Shown here: positions 38,875-48,800 of the stretch, piece after piece
Layout of the letters: each line of letters starts with the position of its first letter
Position numbering within the stretch: the first letter of the stretch is position 1
Source: CAZTTG01 sp964615935
Lineage (GTDB): Bacteria > Planctomycetota > UBA1135 > GCA-002686595
Direction: 5' to 3'
Assembly (NCBI GenBank): GCA_964615935.1
Contig: CAZTTG010000008.1
Coordinates: 1 to 64,000 of the forward strand
Length of the DNA stretch: 64,000 nucleotides
Translations under genes and position numbers: made by a program
Notes under the pieces: generated by a model
The model's database searches: none
Told to the model about the DNA's origin: nothing
What the model saw: the letters and a program-made list of their open reading frames with translations, nothing else

Positions 38875-41737
38875 CTGCGGCGCCCCCGGCGAATCCGTAC
38901 TGGGCGGCCAACGCCTCCAGGTAGTTGAACGAGGGATCCCCGGCGTCCCGGAACCAGGCCCACCGGTTCCTCGCCTGGGACATGGATTCGTCGGCGAGGG
39001 GCTTCAGGAATCTGGCGCTTCCCCCCTCCCTCTCTCCGAGGACGAAGCGGAGCCCCTCCCAATCGCCGTAGAAGTACTCCTGCAGCAGGGAGAGGACGCT
39101 GTCCTCAAACGCCTTCTTGAATGACAGCTCGTCCTTGACTCCCATGAAGTACGAGTGCCCGATGCGGTGATCCCGGTCCTTGCGCATGCTGATGCGTCGA
39201 TTCAGCTCCTGAAGGACCGCCTTCATCTTCGCGCTCAGGCCCGGGCAGACGTTCCAGTCCGGCACCAGCTCGATGAATTTGAAGCGGCGCCGCAGGGCGG
39301 CGTCGACCAGTGCGATGCTCTTGTCCGCCGTGTTCATGGTGCCGATGATGTGCAGGTTGGCGGGCACCGAGAGCTCCTTCTGGGAGTACGGCAGGGTGAC
39401 CGAGAGAGCATTGGCCCTCCCCTCGCGCTTGTCGGCCTCGATGAGTGTGATCAGCTCGCCCAGGATGCGCGATATGTTGCCGCGGTTGATCTCGTCGATG
39501 ATGAGCACGTAGTTGCCCTCCTCGCCGCCTCCTTCCGTGGTGATCATCTCCTCCAGAGCGCGGAGCTTCAGATCCGCGTTCTGGAGCCGATAGATGGTCC
39601 TCTGCGAGAAGGTCTTGCCCTTGAGCAGCCGCTCCTTGGGCTGGCTCTGCTCGAATACGCGGAGCCACTCGACCGGGCGCGTCTGCTGGTAGGTCTCCTC
39701 CGGACGGAGCGCGTAGTCACCGGTCACCCTCCCGATGGCCCGGAACTTGTGATTCCCGTCCGTGACCACGATCAGATCGTCCTTCACCGTGTCGAGGCAG
39801 AAGGCGCTCACCATGCCGACCGTCGCGGAGCTCTTGCTCTCGGGGGAGTCGAGCTCATCCAGGATGGCCTGGACGTCGCCCCGGGACCGACAGGCGCTGA
39901 AGTCCCGCCCTTCGCCGAAGCCGTGGGCGATCCAGCCCTGCTCGATGCATCGCTCGTAGATCTCGTGCTCGGCCGGATCCAGGGTGTTGCCCAGCGACAT
40001 CTTCCAGATGCGCGCGGTGCTCACGTCCAGGTCGCTGCCGATCCCGGAACCGGTGGAGGAGGCCCGGGCCGCGATGCACATCCTCTTGAAGATGCCGTCT
40101 CGGCACTCATACCGCGGTATGCCCCCCTCCTGAGGGGAGTCCATCACCGGGCGGATACCCTCGATGAAGTCCTCGTAGGTGTAGGATTGGTGGAAGGTGA
40201 CGAAGGCAATGCGCGACTGCTCGACGAGGTCGTCGTAGCGCTGCTTGACGCCGGACTCCTCATCCGGGGAATCACCGTCGATGATGTCCACGGCCATCCG
40301 GGCGGTGGCGAAGGTCTTCCCGGTGCCCGGCGGCCCGTAGAGGATTTGGTTCAGCGGAAAGCTCCCTCGATCGGGTCCGGGGCCGGGTGGATGGGGAATG
40401 GGCTTGATCGGCTTCTCGTATGCATTGGGGCAGACACACCAGATGAAGGACTGCACGTCCACCCAGTCGGCCGGCTGTTCCGGCTCGAGAGCCGCCTGGA
40501 AGGCTCGGCCGAACTCGAGCACCCTGCTGAAGTTCACCGTTCCGGGTCTCCCCTTCGGCAGGGGCATTCCCAGCTCCTCCGCCAGCTCGCGGTAGTAGCG
40601 GATCTTGATCGGGAAGTAGTCCTCCGGGCGAAGCACCCACAGGATCACGGACATCGTGTCCCAGCTCGGCAGCAGTCCCTGTGCCCGGATCGCATCCCGA
40701 ATCGGCCGCAGGTCCGACGGCTTCTGGTAGGGCTTGTCGGCAACCTCGAGGAAGGCCGCGAGGATCGGTGCGATCTGCTCCTCCTTCTCCCCGATGCTGT
40801 CCCGCCAGCTCTGATACTGGACCAGATTGGCCTGGGCGATCTTCCTGAGCTGATCCAGCGCCTCCCCGGCCCGCCCGTCAGCGAGGAGCCTGCGCAGGCC
40901 CTCCACCCCCAGCTCCGCCCGGAACCGCTCCAGGATCTTGCGCTTGTAGTCGAGCTCGTATCGCCTCAGCGCATCGCCCGGATCCTGGAAGCTCTTGAAT
41001 TCGGGGATGCGTCGACGGAACCGCTTCCACAGCATGTCCATGTGCTCATGGGTGAGCTCGAACGGGGTCGGGCCCGAGATGCCCACCCGCCGGGGATCCG
41101 CCCAGTCGTAGAGCACGAAGGCCAGCTCGAGATTCGTCAGCCCCTCGGCGCCCGGCATCTCCCGGAGGGCGGACAGCAGCTCCTGATTCAGGAACCCGAC
41201 TCGATAGCCCTTCTCCCCGGCGGCCGGATGTCCCATCCCGCACAGGTAATGCAGCAGATGGGCCCGCGAGTAGATGGGCATCACCCTGTCCGGATAATAC
41301 AGGAACAGGGTCTTCATTCGCACCATCGGCGCCCATTTGAGGCCCTCGACCTCGTCCACCGCGGTGATTTCCCCTCTCTCCGCCAGCTCGAGCGCCTCCA
41401 CGAATCCGGACCGTATGGCCTCCCAGGCCTCCTGCTCGTTCCGATAGGCCTTCGAGTCGTAGGTCCAGCCGTCCTCGCGGTGGTAGTAGATCGCGTGCTT
41501 GAGGGCCGACCCTCCCCCGATCCGCCCCAGAGCGTGAGTGCGGAACTCCAGCCACTTGCTGTAGCTGTCGGGGACGTCCTTCTGCCCCATCGCGTACTGA
41601 GTGAGCGTCATGCTCTCCCAGGCGTCGCGGGGGAACAGCCCGAGCATCTGTCGACGCTGCTCGTCGGCCCGGCTCTGTTGCTCCTGATGAGAGCCCCTGT
41701 CGAAGTCCCTCAGTATTGTCCGGAGCTCGGTGTCCAT
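38858..41737 (-). CDS. mcrB: McrB-like AAA+ GTPase with EVE-like insertion
   Basis: A 959-residue protein. ATG 41737 was chosen for GGGGAG eight bases upstream. The AAA+ core has Walker A GPPGTGKTF (about residue 464), Walker B VLIIDEINRGN (about 747) and the McrB signature GTMNTADKSIALVD. Between Walker A and B lies an insertion (about 571-694: ARIWKMSLGNT ... GWIAHGFGEGRDFSA) that looks like an EVE/PUA-type modified-base-binding domain. Some 450 residues precede the AAA+ core and include two regions I do not recognise; they probably help recognise DNA. It is operonic with mcrC. The long antisense frame over this gene is a shadow. Confidence 0.88.
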   Translation of the reverse strand: MDTELRTILRDFDRGSHQEQQSRADEQRRQMLGLFPRDAWESMTLTQYAMGQKDVPDSYSKWLEFRTHALGRIGGGSALKHAIYYHREDGWTYDSKAYRNEQEAWEAIRSGFVEALELAERGEITAVDEVEGLKWAPMVRMKTLFLYYPDRVMPIYSRAHLLHYLCGMGHPAAGEKGYRVGFLNQELLSALREMPGAEGLTNLELAFVLYDWADPRRVGISGPTPFELTHEHMDMLWKRFRRRIPEFKSFQDPGDALRRYELDYKRKILERFRAELGVEGLRRLLADGRAGEALDQLRKIAQANLVQYQSWRDSIGEKEEQIAPILAAFLEVADKPYQKPSDLRPIRDAIRAQGLLPSWDTMSVILWVLRPEDYFPIKIRYYRELAEELGMPLPKGRPGTVNFSRVLEFGRAFQAALEPEQPADWVDVQSFIWCVCPNAYEKPIKPIPHPPGPGPDRGSFPLNQILYGPPGTGKTFATARMAVDIIDGDSPDEESGVKQRYDDLVEQSRIAFVTFHQSYTYEDFIEGIRPVMDSPQEGGIPRYECRDGIFKRMCIAARASSTGSGIGSDLDVSTARIWKMSLGNTLDPAEHEIYERCIEQGWIAHGFGEGRDFSACRSRGDVQAILDELDSPESKSSATVGMVSAFCLDTVKDDLIVVTDGNHKFRAIGRVTGDYALRPEETYQQTRPVEWLRVFEQSQPKERLLKGKTFSQRTIYRLQNADLKLRALEEMITTEGGGEEGNYVLIIDEINRGNISRILGELITLIEADKREGRANALSVTLPYSQKELSVPANLHIIGTMNTADKSIALVDAALRRRFKFIELVPDWNVCPGLSAKMKAVLQELNRRISMRKDRDHRIGHSYFMGVKDELSFKKAFEDSVLSLLQEYFYGDWEGLRFVLGEREGGSARFLKPLADESMSQARNRWAWFRDAGDPSFNYLEALAAQYGFAGGAADDAGT

Positions 41738-41883
41738 GGCGTTTCGCTCCCCTGGCTTCTCCGTCTCCCCCGCGGCCCGCACGGCGCGGACCTCCTCTGC
41801 GGAGCATTCTCCACGAGGTCGGGTGAGGAGTCCAGCCGGGGCGGGAGCGGATCACCGCCCCCCACCATCGCTGCCCCGCGACC

Positions 41884-44475
41884 TCAGTCCCCCGAGCCCA
41901 CGGCCGCCTGCAGCGCCCCGCTGAGGACGGCGAAGTCCACCGCCACGCCGTCGCCCTCCAGGTAGACGGGAAGGTTGCCGAGCGGCAAGAGGAAGGAGGT
42001 CGGGCCGCTGGGCACGAGCTCGATGGGGTTGCCCATCATGTCGAAGGCGGCGACGTCGAGGGGGTCGAGGGCCACGTCCAGGGTGGCGAAGTCGCCGTCC
42101 TCCTCCCAGTCCCACAGGACGGCGACCGGGATGCCCGCACGATCGAAGGTGTAGGCCCGCACCTTGTCCAGCGGCGGGGCGGTCCCGCCCTCGATCCGGT
42201 GGGCGCTCGAGTAGTCCGAGCCCGCCAGGCGCCGCATCATGGCGCTGAGGGAGGCGTAGCCGTGGTTGGGGGTGCCGTCGTACTCCAGCATGCGCTGACC
42301 GCCGGCCGAGGCGGGGGTGTCGGCCCAGAAGAAGGTGTGCTGGAAGAAGCGCTCGGCGCCTCGGGCCAGCTCGACGACGTAGGCCCGGACCAGGTAGGCG
42401 GAGATCAGGTTGGAGAGCTCGAAGTTCCCGCTCATGTCGTCCAAGAACCTGCGCGGCCAGGGCGATCCTCCCCGGTAGTCGATCTGGTGGACGCGGGTGT
42501 CGGATCTCAGGGTCGGCATCACCTGCCCCGACTCGCCGTCCCACACGGCGGCCACGTCGTTGGTCCAAGGCTGGTTCGAACCCACGTAGGAATCGACGTA
42601 GTACTGGACGCGGTCCTTCAGGGACAGCGGCGCGATCTTGTAGTGGCCCTGCTCGAAGGGGGGCTCCTTCTTCACGTAGAAGTGCTCGGTCAGGTAGTCC
42701 AGGAGCAGCCCGCCGGCGAGATCCTGGATGAGCTGGTCGATGAAGTTGCCCTGCGAGAAGTGGTCCAGGGTTCCCCACCAGATCCCGCCGGCCGGGCCGG
42801 CGAGCTCCGGTGTCGCCCCCTGGATCTGGGACACCGCCACGCGGGCGGGAATCAGGAAGGTCTCCCGGTACTCGAGGGGCGAGTAGTAGAAGAAGGGCTC
42901 GTTGTAGATCTCCCAGATGCCGATGCGGTGCTTGTAGCGGTCTACGATGTCGTGGACGAAGGCCTCCCAGGCGACGGGATTCACCAGGAAGCGGGGTTGC
43001 TGCCAGGTGACCATGGGGTCGCCCAGAACGCCGGTCGACGCCCAGTCCGGGCAGATCCAGCCGAGGATCGGGAAGAGCTGCAGGCCGAAGGCCTCGCAGC
43101 GGTCCAGGGTGTGGTCGTTGAAGCTCCGCTGGCCGGCGCTGGGCTCGATGGCCGCCCAGGAGGCGAAGGAGAAGTCGCGCACCCACTTGAAGCCGGCGTC
43201 GCGCATGGCTCCCATGACGTAGTCCTGCGGCAGGGAGCTGATCACCACGTGGTCGTGGGGATAGCTCGTGTTGAAGCCGCCCGAGGTGGACTCGCTCTGG
43301 AAGTGGACGGTGGTCCCGAAGGGCGAGCCGGGATCCCAGCCGGAAGCGTCGGGCTCGATCGCGCACAGGATGAGCTCCTCGCCTCCGAGCGGGCTTCCGC
43401 TGCGATCGCGGGTGCTGAATTCGAGCTTGAACACGCCCTTGCGGCCCTGCAAGCGGTCGATCGCGCCGGCGGTCGAGGGGGCTCCGGCGACGACCGTTCC
43501 GCTGCCCACCCACCCCAGGGGGTGCGTCGAGGAGGCCGAGCCCGGCGAGCCCCGCACCACCAGCGTCGCTTCGGCCGAGCCGTCCTCGACCCGGATCCCC
43601 GACAGGGCCCCCTGCTCCAGGATCCCGCCGAAGGTGTCGCGCAACGTCCAGTCGACGTCCATCGGCCCGGAGAAGGAGTCCGAGCAGAAGCGCAGCCGGG
43701 CCAGGATCAGGGGGTCGTCCGCGTGGAAGAGGTTGCCGGTGCGCACGCCTCCCTGGCCGACCGTCCAGACCCCGATCTCGACCGGCTCGTCGGGCGGATA
43801 CTGATAGCCCCCCCTGTAGTCGGCCCTGGTCACCTGCACGCCGTCGATCCAGATGGTCCCGTGCAGGCGCCGGCTCGCATCGGTCACGCTCGAGTTCCAG
43901 GGGCCGGTGAAGAGCTGCAGGTAGACCAGCCGGTCCTCCACCTCGCCGGGGTCGATGCGGAAGGTGCCGGTGACCTTGCGCTCCCCCCAGTCGGAATCCA
44001 GCGGGAAGGTGTGCTGGAACTCGGACCAGTACCCGCCCTGGGGCGCCGGGGTCTTGCCGATGATCTTGGCAGTCACGCTCATCTGCAGATCCGGCGGCTC
44101 CCCGGGGCTCTTCTCGGCCTTGCCCCACAGGGAGACCACGTAGTCCACGCCCTCCTCGAGCTTCATCCAGTGGAAGTCGAGGCTGACGCAGTCCTCGGTC
44201 TCGTTGGTGATCCTCAGGCTGCGGCGCCCGTGCATGGCGTAGCCCGGCCGGGAGTCATAGGCCAGCGGCACGAAGGCGAAGTCGTCGCCCTGGTGGTGCT
44301 GCCAGTACATCTTCCGGCTGCCCCCGAAACCGTCCTGCCTCACCTCGAAGCTGCCCCCTTCGAGGATCAGGTTGTCGCCGGTGTAGTGCTCGTAGGGATC
44401 GACGTACTGGGCGGCGGAGGGCAGGGCCAAGGCGGCGACGAGCGCCGCGACGAGCGGGCGGGGGGGGCGGGCCAT
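41884..44475 (-). CDS. Secreted clan-A glycoside hydrolase (GH5/39/42-like) with N-terminal binding domains
   Basis: An 863-residue exported protein. The ATG at 44475 has CCGGAGG upstream, the signal peptide ends at ALALPSAA, and TACAAT about 50 bases upstream (minus strand) is a good -10 candidate. Residues ~30-400 look like carbohydrate-binding beta-sandwiches. The catalytic (beta/alpha)8 part starts near residue 430 (MGAMRDAGFKWVRDF); the acid/base Glu lies in GIWEIYNEPFFYY (about residue 523) and the probable nucleophile in WDGESGQV (about 648). The exact GH family is uncertain. A C-terminal beta-domain follows (PVAVLWDWEEDGDFATLDV region). Extracellular polysaccharide degradation is the likely role. 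Confidence 0.82.
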   Translation of the reverse strand: MARPPRPLVAALVAALALPSAAQYVDPYEHYTGDNLILEGGSFEVRQDGFGGSRKMYWQHHQGDDFAFVPLAYDSRPGYAMHGRRSLRITNETEDCVSLDFHWMKLEEGVDYVVSLWGKAEKSPGEPPDLQMSVTAKIIGKTPAPQGGYWSEFQHTFPLDSDWGERKVTGTFRIDPGEVEDRLVYLQLFTGPWNSSVTDASRRLHGTIWIDGVQVTRADYRGGYQYPPDEPVEIGVWTVGQGGVRTGNLFHADDPLILARLRFCSDSFSGPMDVDWTLRDTFGGILEQGALSGIRVEDGSAEATLVVRGSPGSASSTHPLGWVGSGTVVAGAPSTAGAIDRLQGRKGVFKLEFSTRDRSGSPLGGEELILCAIEPDASGWDPGSPFGTTVHFQSESTSGGFNTSYPHDHVVISSLPQDYVMGAMRDAGFKWVRDFSFASWAAIEPSAGQRSFNDHTLDRCEAFGLQLFPILGWICPDWASTGVLGDPMVTWQQPRFLVNPVAWEAFVHDIVDRYKHRIGIWEIYNEPFFYYSPLEYRETFLIPARVAVSQIQGATPELAGPAGGIWWGTLDHFSQGNFIDQLIQDLAGGLLLDYLTEHFYVKKEPPFEQGHYKIAPLSLKDRVQYYVDSYVGSNQPWTNDVAAVWDGESGQVMPTLRSDTRVHQIDYRGGSPWPRRFLDDMSGNFELSNLISAYLVRAYVVELARGAERFFQHTFFWADTPASAGGQRMLEYDGTPNHGYASLSAMMRRLAGSDYSSAHRIEGGTAPPLDKVRAYTFDRAGIPVAVLWDWEEDGDFATLDVALDPLDVAAFDMMGNPIELVPSGPTSFLLPLGNLPVYLEGDGVAVDFAVLSGALQAAVGSGD

Positions 44476-44592
44476 GGGGTACCTCCGGATGCGGGCCGGA
44501 ACACGTCCGAGTGGGGGCGCGGGGCCCATTGTAGCCGAAGGGCTGGATCCCGGAGCTGCGCCGACGGGCGGGGCTCGGCGCGCCTGAAGCCG

Positions 44593-44955
44593 TCAGGGGG
44601 TGCCCGGCGGCGGCGGGACGGACACCAGGGGCTCGAGGAGGGCAATCAGCTCGGGGATGCTCACCGTGACGGCCCGCCACATGATCTCGTCCTCCACCTC
44701 TCCGTACCCGTGGGCCAGCACGTTGCGCTGGGCGACGATCTTGCGCCAGGGAACCTCGGGGTGACCCTCCTGGAAGGCCGGCGACACGCGCCTGGCCGCC
44801 TCGCCGATGATCTCGATGCGCCTCTCGACGGAGAGGCGCAAGTCCTCGTCGGCGGCGTACTCCTCGAGCGAACGTCCCTGCACCGCGCGTGCCGCACCTC
44901 GCGCGTGCTCGAGCATGTCCAGGAGGTAGCCCGAATCCCTCGCGTCAGGACTCAT
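44593..44955 (-). CDS. hepT: HepT-like HEPN toxin
   Basis: A 120-residue all-helical HEPN-domain protein with the RX4HXY motif RNVLAHGY near residue 77, the RNase site of HepT toxins. It overlaps the upstream MntA-type antitoxin gene by 11 bases. In characterised pairs the nucleotidyltransferase adds AMP to the Tyr of this motif and so blocks the RNase. Complete by family length. Confidence 0.88.
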   Translation of the reverse strand: MSPDARDSGYLLDMLEHARGAARAVQGRSLEEYAADEDLRLSVERRIEIIGEAARRVSPAFQEGHPEVPWRKIVAQRNVLAHGYGEVEDEIMWRAVTVSIPELIALLEPLVSVPPPPGTP

Positions 44956-45250
44956 AGAGCACCTCGGCGGTCCGGAGGATCTCCATCCGCCGGAATGGAT
45001 TCTCGAGACCGCCCTTGGCGACCAGATCCACGTCCCGCCCGAGGATCTCCCCGAGCTCGTCGATCATGTCCACCCAGTCGTACAGGTCCAGGCCGTGGTC
45101 GGGCTCGAGCTCGACCAGCACGTCCACGTCGCTGGCGGGCCCGAAATCGTCCCGGAGCGCGGAGCCGAAGATGGAGAGCTCCTTGACCCGCCACCTCCGG
45201 CAGAAATCCTCGATCCTGTCCATGGGGACTTCGATGCGCAGGTTCCCCAT
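44945..45250 (-). CDS. mntA: MntA-like nucleotidyltransferase antitoxin
   Basis: A 101-residue minimal nucleotidyltransferase with the GSX10DXD motif: GSALRDDFGPASDVDVLVEL, in which GS and DVD are the nucleotide and metal ligands; the third acidic residue is in RDVDLVAK. It precedes and overlaps the HepT-like gene, the usual antitoxin-first order. It should neutralise the toxin by AMPylation. The pair stands between the glycoside hydrolase and cyclophilin genes. Confidence 0.88.
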   Translation of the reverse strand: MGNLRIEVPMDRIEDFCRRWRVKELSIFGSALRDDFGPASDVDVLVELEPDHGLDLYDWVDMIDELGEILGRDVDLVAKGGLENPFRRMEILRTAEVLYES

Positions 45251-45286
45251 TGCCCGTCCTCCTGGTAGCCGGCGAGTCCCGCGCCC

Positions 45287-45751
45287 CTACCCGATGGAAA
45301 TCGCCTCGATCTTGACGTCCTCCACCGGCCGGTCCGCGGCGGCGGTGACCACCGAGCCGATGGCGCTGATCACGTCCATCCCCTGGGTCACCTTGCCGAA
45401 GACCGCGTGCTTGCCGTCCAGCCAGTCGGTGGCCGCCAGGGTGATGAAGAACTGCGAGCCGCCGGTGTTGGGGCCGGCGTTGGCCATCGAGAGGACCCCC
45501 TCGCCGTCGTGACTCAGGTCGGGGTGGAACTCGTCCTCGATGGTGTGGCCCGGGCCGCCCCGGCCGGTCCCGTCCGGGCACCCGCCCTGGATCATGAACC
45601 CGCTGATGACCCGGTGGAAGATCACGTCGTCGTAGAAGCCCTTGCCCGCCAGCTCGACGAAGTTGGCCGTCGTCTTGGGGGCCTTGTCCTCGAAGAGCTC
45701 GATCTGGAACTCGCCCTTGTTCGTCTTGAAGGTCGCGGTGCGGTTGGCCAT
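45287..45751 (-). CDS. ppiB: Cyclophilin-type peptidyl-prolyl cis-trans isomerase
   Basis: A 154-residue cytoplasmic cyclophilin. Family signatures are present: APKTTANFVELAGKGFYD, VIFHRVISGFMIQGGCP with the catalytic Arg, NAGPNTGGSQFFIT and HAVFGKVTQGMDV. No signal peptide. GAGGAGAG lies shortly before the ATG; TAGGTT on the minus strand at about 45790 is a possible -10 element. Downstream of the large PQQ-propeller gene on the same strand but with its own upstream region. Confidence 0.93.
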   Translation of the reverse strand: MANRTATFKTNKGEFQIELFEDKAPKTTANFVELAGKGFYDDVIFHRVISGFMIQGGCPDGTGRGGPGHTIEDEFHPDLSHDGEGVLSMANAGPNTGGSQFFITLAATDWLDGKHAVFGKVTQGMDVISAIGSVVTAAADRPVEDVKIEAISIG

Positions 45752-45840
45752 GGTTCTCTCCTCGTCGGTGGTGGTCTCCCCGCCAGAACCTAGTGAGGCC
45801 GGGGTGGGAAGTCAAAGCCCGGCCGACCTCCGGGTTCGGT

Positions 45841-48800
45841 CTAGCGAGGCTCGAAGGCCACCCGTCGGTAGCGGACCGTCTGCGAGCCCCAGCAGTGCAG
45901 GGCCACGGTCCCCCGCCGCCAGGCGCGGTCGCGAGCCCTAAGGATCTCCTCGCCGTCGAGCGAGACCGCCATCTCCGGGCCGTCCAGGCTCACGCGCAGC
46001 TCGTACCAGCGGTTGGGGAGGTAGGCCACGCGGTCGGAGGCCAGGACCTCGTATTCGTCGCCGTCGCGGCGCGCCAGCACCCGGTAGCCGCGCTGGCGGT
46101 CCATGTGGAAGAGGTAGTGGTGGTCCTCGTCGCGCAGCCGGAAGGCCACCCCCAGCCCGTCGTCGTCGGTGGTGTGGAGCTCCAGGCGCAGCTCCCCGTC
46201 GGCGAAGCCCTCTCCCCCCTCGAAGATCCGCAGGGTCCCGTAGTAGGGCCGCTCGAAGACCTCCCCCACCTCGGGCGGCGGGAGGAAGATGTTGGAGGAC
46301 TGGACCACCTCCTCGCCCACGACCCTCCAGTGGCTGGGAGCCGAGGCGACCTCGCCCCCCACGTCCCACACGCGCCAGTGCTCGCCGTCGAGCGGAAGGA
46401 GGTGGGGATCGATCAGGAAGTCGAAGCTCGCCACCCGGCTGGGCGCGGCGCCCTCTCGGAAGGCCCGGGCCTCGAGCTCGGCGCTCCCGGCGAGGAGGAT
46501 CGGACGCCGGTAGAGGGGCGATCCGGCCGTGGGATGGCTGCCGTCCAGGGTGTAGCGGATCTCGACCTCGGGCTGATCGGCCGAGAGCTCGACCTCCACC
46601 GGCCGCGAGAAGGCCCCGCCCGCGGGCTCCGCCAGCGGCGGCCGCAGGTCGTCCGAGCGCAGCGCGATCCAGGCGCGGTTGGGGTAGCTGCACACGCAGC
46701 CCGCGGTGCCCTCGGGGACCAGCACCAGACCGGCGGCGGGGATGGCGTTGATCCAGCAGCCGGGCCGGATGCCGCCGTAGTTCTGGGTGCCCGATGGGCG
46801 CAGCAGGTCCATGTAACCCAGGGTGGCCGAGCGGTAGACCAGCAGGTTGCGACCCCCGGCCAGGATCCCGCAGCCGTAGGAGCGGCTGAACTCGAAGGGC
46901 GCCGCGTCGCCCGTGAGAAGGTCCCACGCGCCGCCCTGGGCGTAGAGGGTGCGGTCGTTGATCAGCGGGCGCGAGGCGTAGGCGGCCGGACCCTCCCAGC
47001 GGCGCTCGCCGGTCCCGGCATCGAAGACCGCCATGCGGCCGCCCACCTCGGAGGTCAGGGCGAAGCGCGTGGGCTGGTAGCACATCAGGAGCGAGTCGTG
47101 CTCGACGGAGAGGGCCAGGGTGGTGCCCCAGATCTCCTCGCGCTGTTCCCAGAGGACATCGCCGGTCCGGCCGTCCAGGCAGAGGAGCGCGCCGGTCGGA
47201 TGCTCGCCCCGCGGCTCGTCCTTGATGCGGTCGAAGTCCGCCAGGGGTCGGTCGATGAGGTAGACCCGGCCACCCCCGGCGGCGATGGCGTTGTGGCGAA
47301 TCGAGTGCTCGGCCGGGTGGACCCACCGCAGCTCGGGCTGCTCGGCGTCCATGGCGAAGAGGGCCGTGGACTCGGTGAGCTGCATCGAGAGGTCCCCGCC
47401 CTCGACGTAGCGGTACGTGACCACGTGCTCGGGATCGGCCAGGCTGCCGTAGAGGATCCCGTCCTCGCAGGCGATCCAGCCCCAGATGCCGGGCTCGCCG
47501 CCCAGGCCGTCCGGCGCGCGGATCTGGCCGAGCTGCGTGCCGGACTTGGGATCCAGGCGCGTGCAGCGGTTGCCGCGGCGGACGTAGACCCCCTCGGGCG
47601 CGACGCAGTAGGGCGATTGCGTCCCGGCGGTGCCCATCAGGTGGTCGCCGTCATACGCGCGCAGGATGCCCTCGAAGGGCACCTCCCACAGGGTGCGGCC
47701 GTTGTAGGCGTCCACGGCGACCAGCGAGTCGAGGCCCAGGGAGTAGATGCGCCCCTCGAAGCACAGCGGCGAGGGCCCGCGCCCGTGGCGCTGGGTCATG
47801 GCCTGGTCCACGTCGCGGTACCAGAGCATGCCGAGCGGACCGCGCACCTCGTCGGTCGAGCAGGCGGGGTTGCCGGCGCTGGCGTACTGGTGCGTCCAGC
47901 TCCCCTCGCCCTCGATGGGGCCGCGCCTCTCGACGTGCATCTCGCCCGGGCGGCCGACGCAGAGCACGCCCCCGCGGGGGCGGAGGAGGCGCCGGAGCTG
48001 ATCGAGGTCGAGGAAGTCGGCCCCCTCGGTGACCGAGCGGCTGGAGATGATCAGGTCGGCGAAATAGGGAGGGTAGTCCGATAGGTCCTGCAGGGAACCG
48101 TGGTGCACGGCGATCCCCCGGCCGTAGAGCCCGGCGTTGATCTCCGCGCGGGCCTCTGCCACGGCCTCCGGATCGGAGTCGAGCGCTACCACCCTCATGC
48201 CTCTTTCGGAGAACATCAGGGACCACCACAGCCGGTTGGATAGCTCTCCTCCACCGCATCCGACGTCCAGGCAGTAGCCTTCGCGAACGCCGCTGGCGCC
48301 CAGGATCTCCAGGGCGGCGTCCTTGTACAGGTCATCGGGAAGCGGATCGCCGACATGGATGTCCTCAGCCGTCAACATCCCCGGCTCCGGGGCCGGATCG
48401 CCGGTCTCCTCGCCATAGCACAGGATCAGGCCCGCGGTGGTGCTCACGAACAGCTTCCCGTCCGCCACCGCCAGGCCGTACACCGCGCCCTCGACTCCCT
48501 TGGTGCAGGTCCTCCACCCCTCCTCCAGATCGACGATGGTGAAGGTCCCCCTTCCGCCCACGGCTGCATGCCGACCTGCCACCGCGATCGAGCGGGCGGG
48601 GAAGACGTTCTCCACCGACAGCGTCTTCGCCAGCATTCGGGTCCCGGGAGCGGCTTCGTTCTCCTGCCACTCGTAGACGGACAGCCCCCCCACCCCCGCG
48701 GTCACCACCCCGTCCGGCAGCCCGGCGATGACGCCACCCCCGGTCTCCCCCTGCGCCGACCCGGTCTTGGCCTCGAAGAAGAGCCCGCTGTTGAAGAAGA

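Noticed and set aside
39155..41965. 936-residue plus-strand ORF opposite mcrB
   Set aside because: No motif, antisense to a gene with Walker A, Walker B and the McrB signature.
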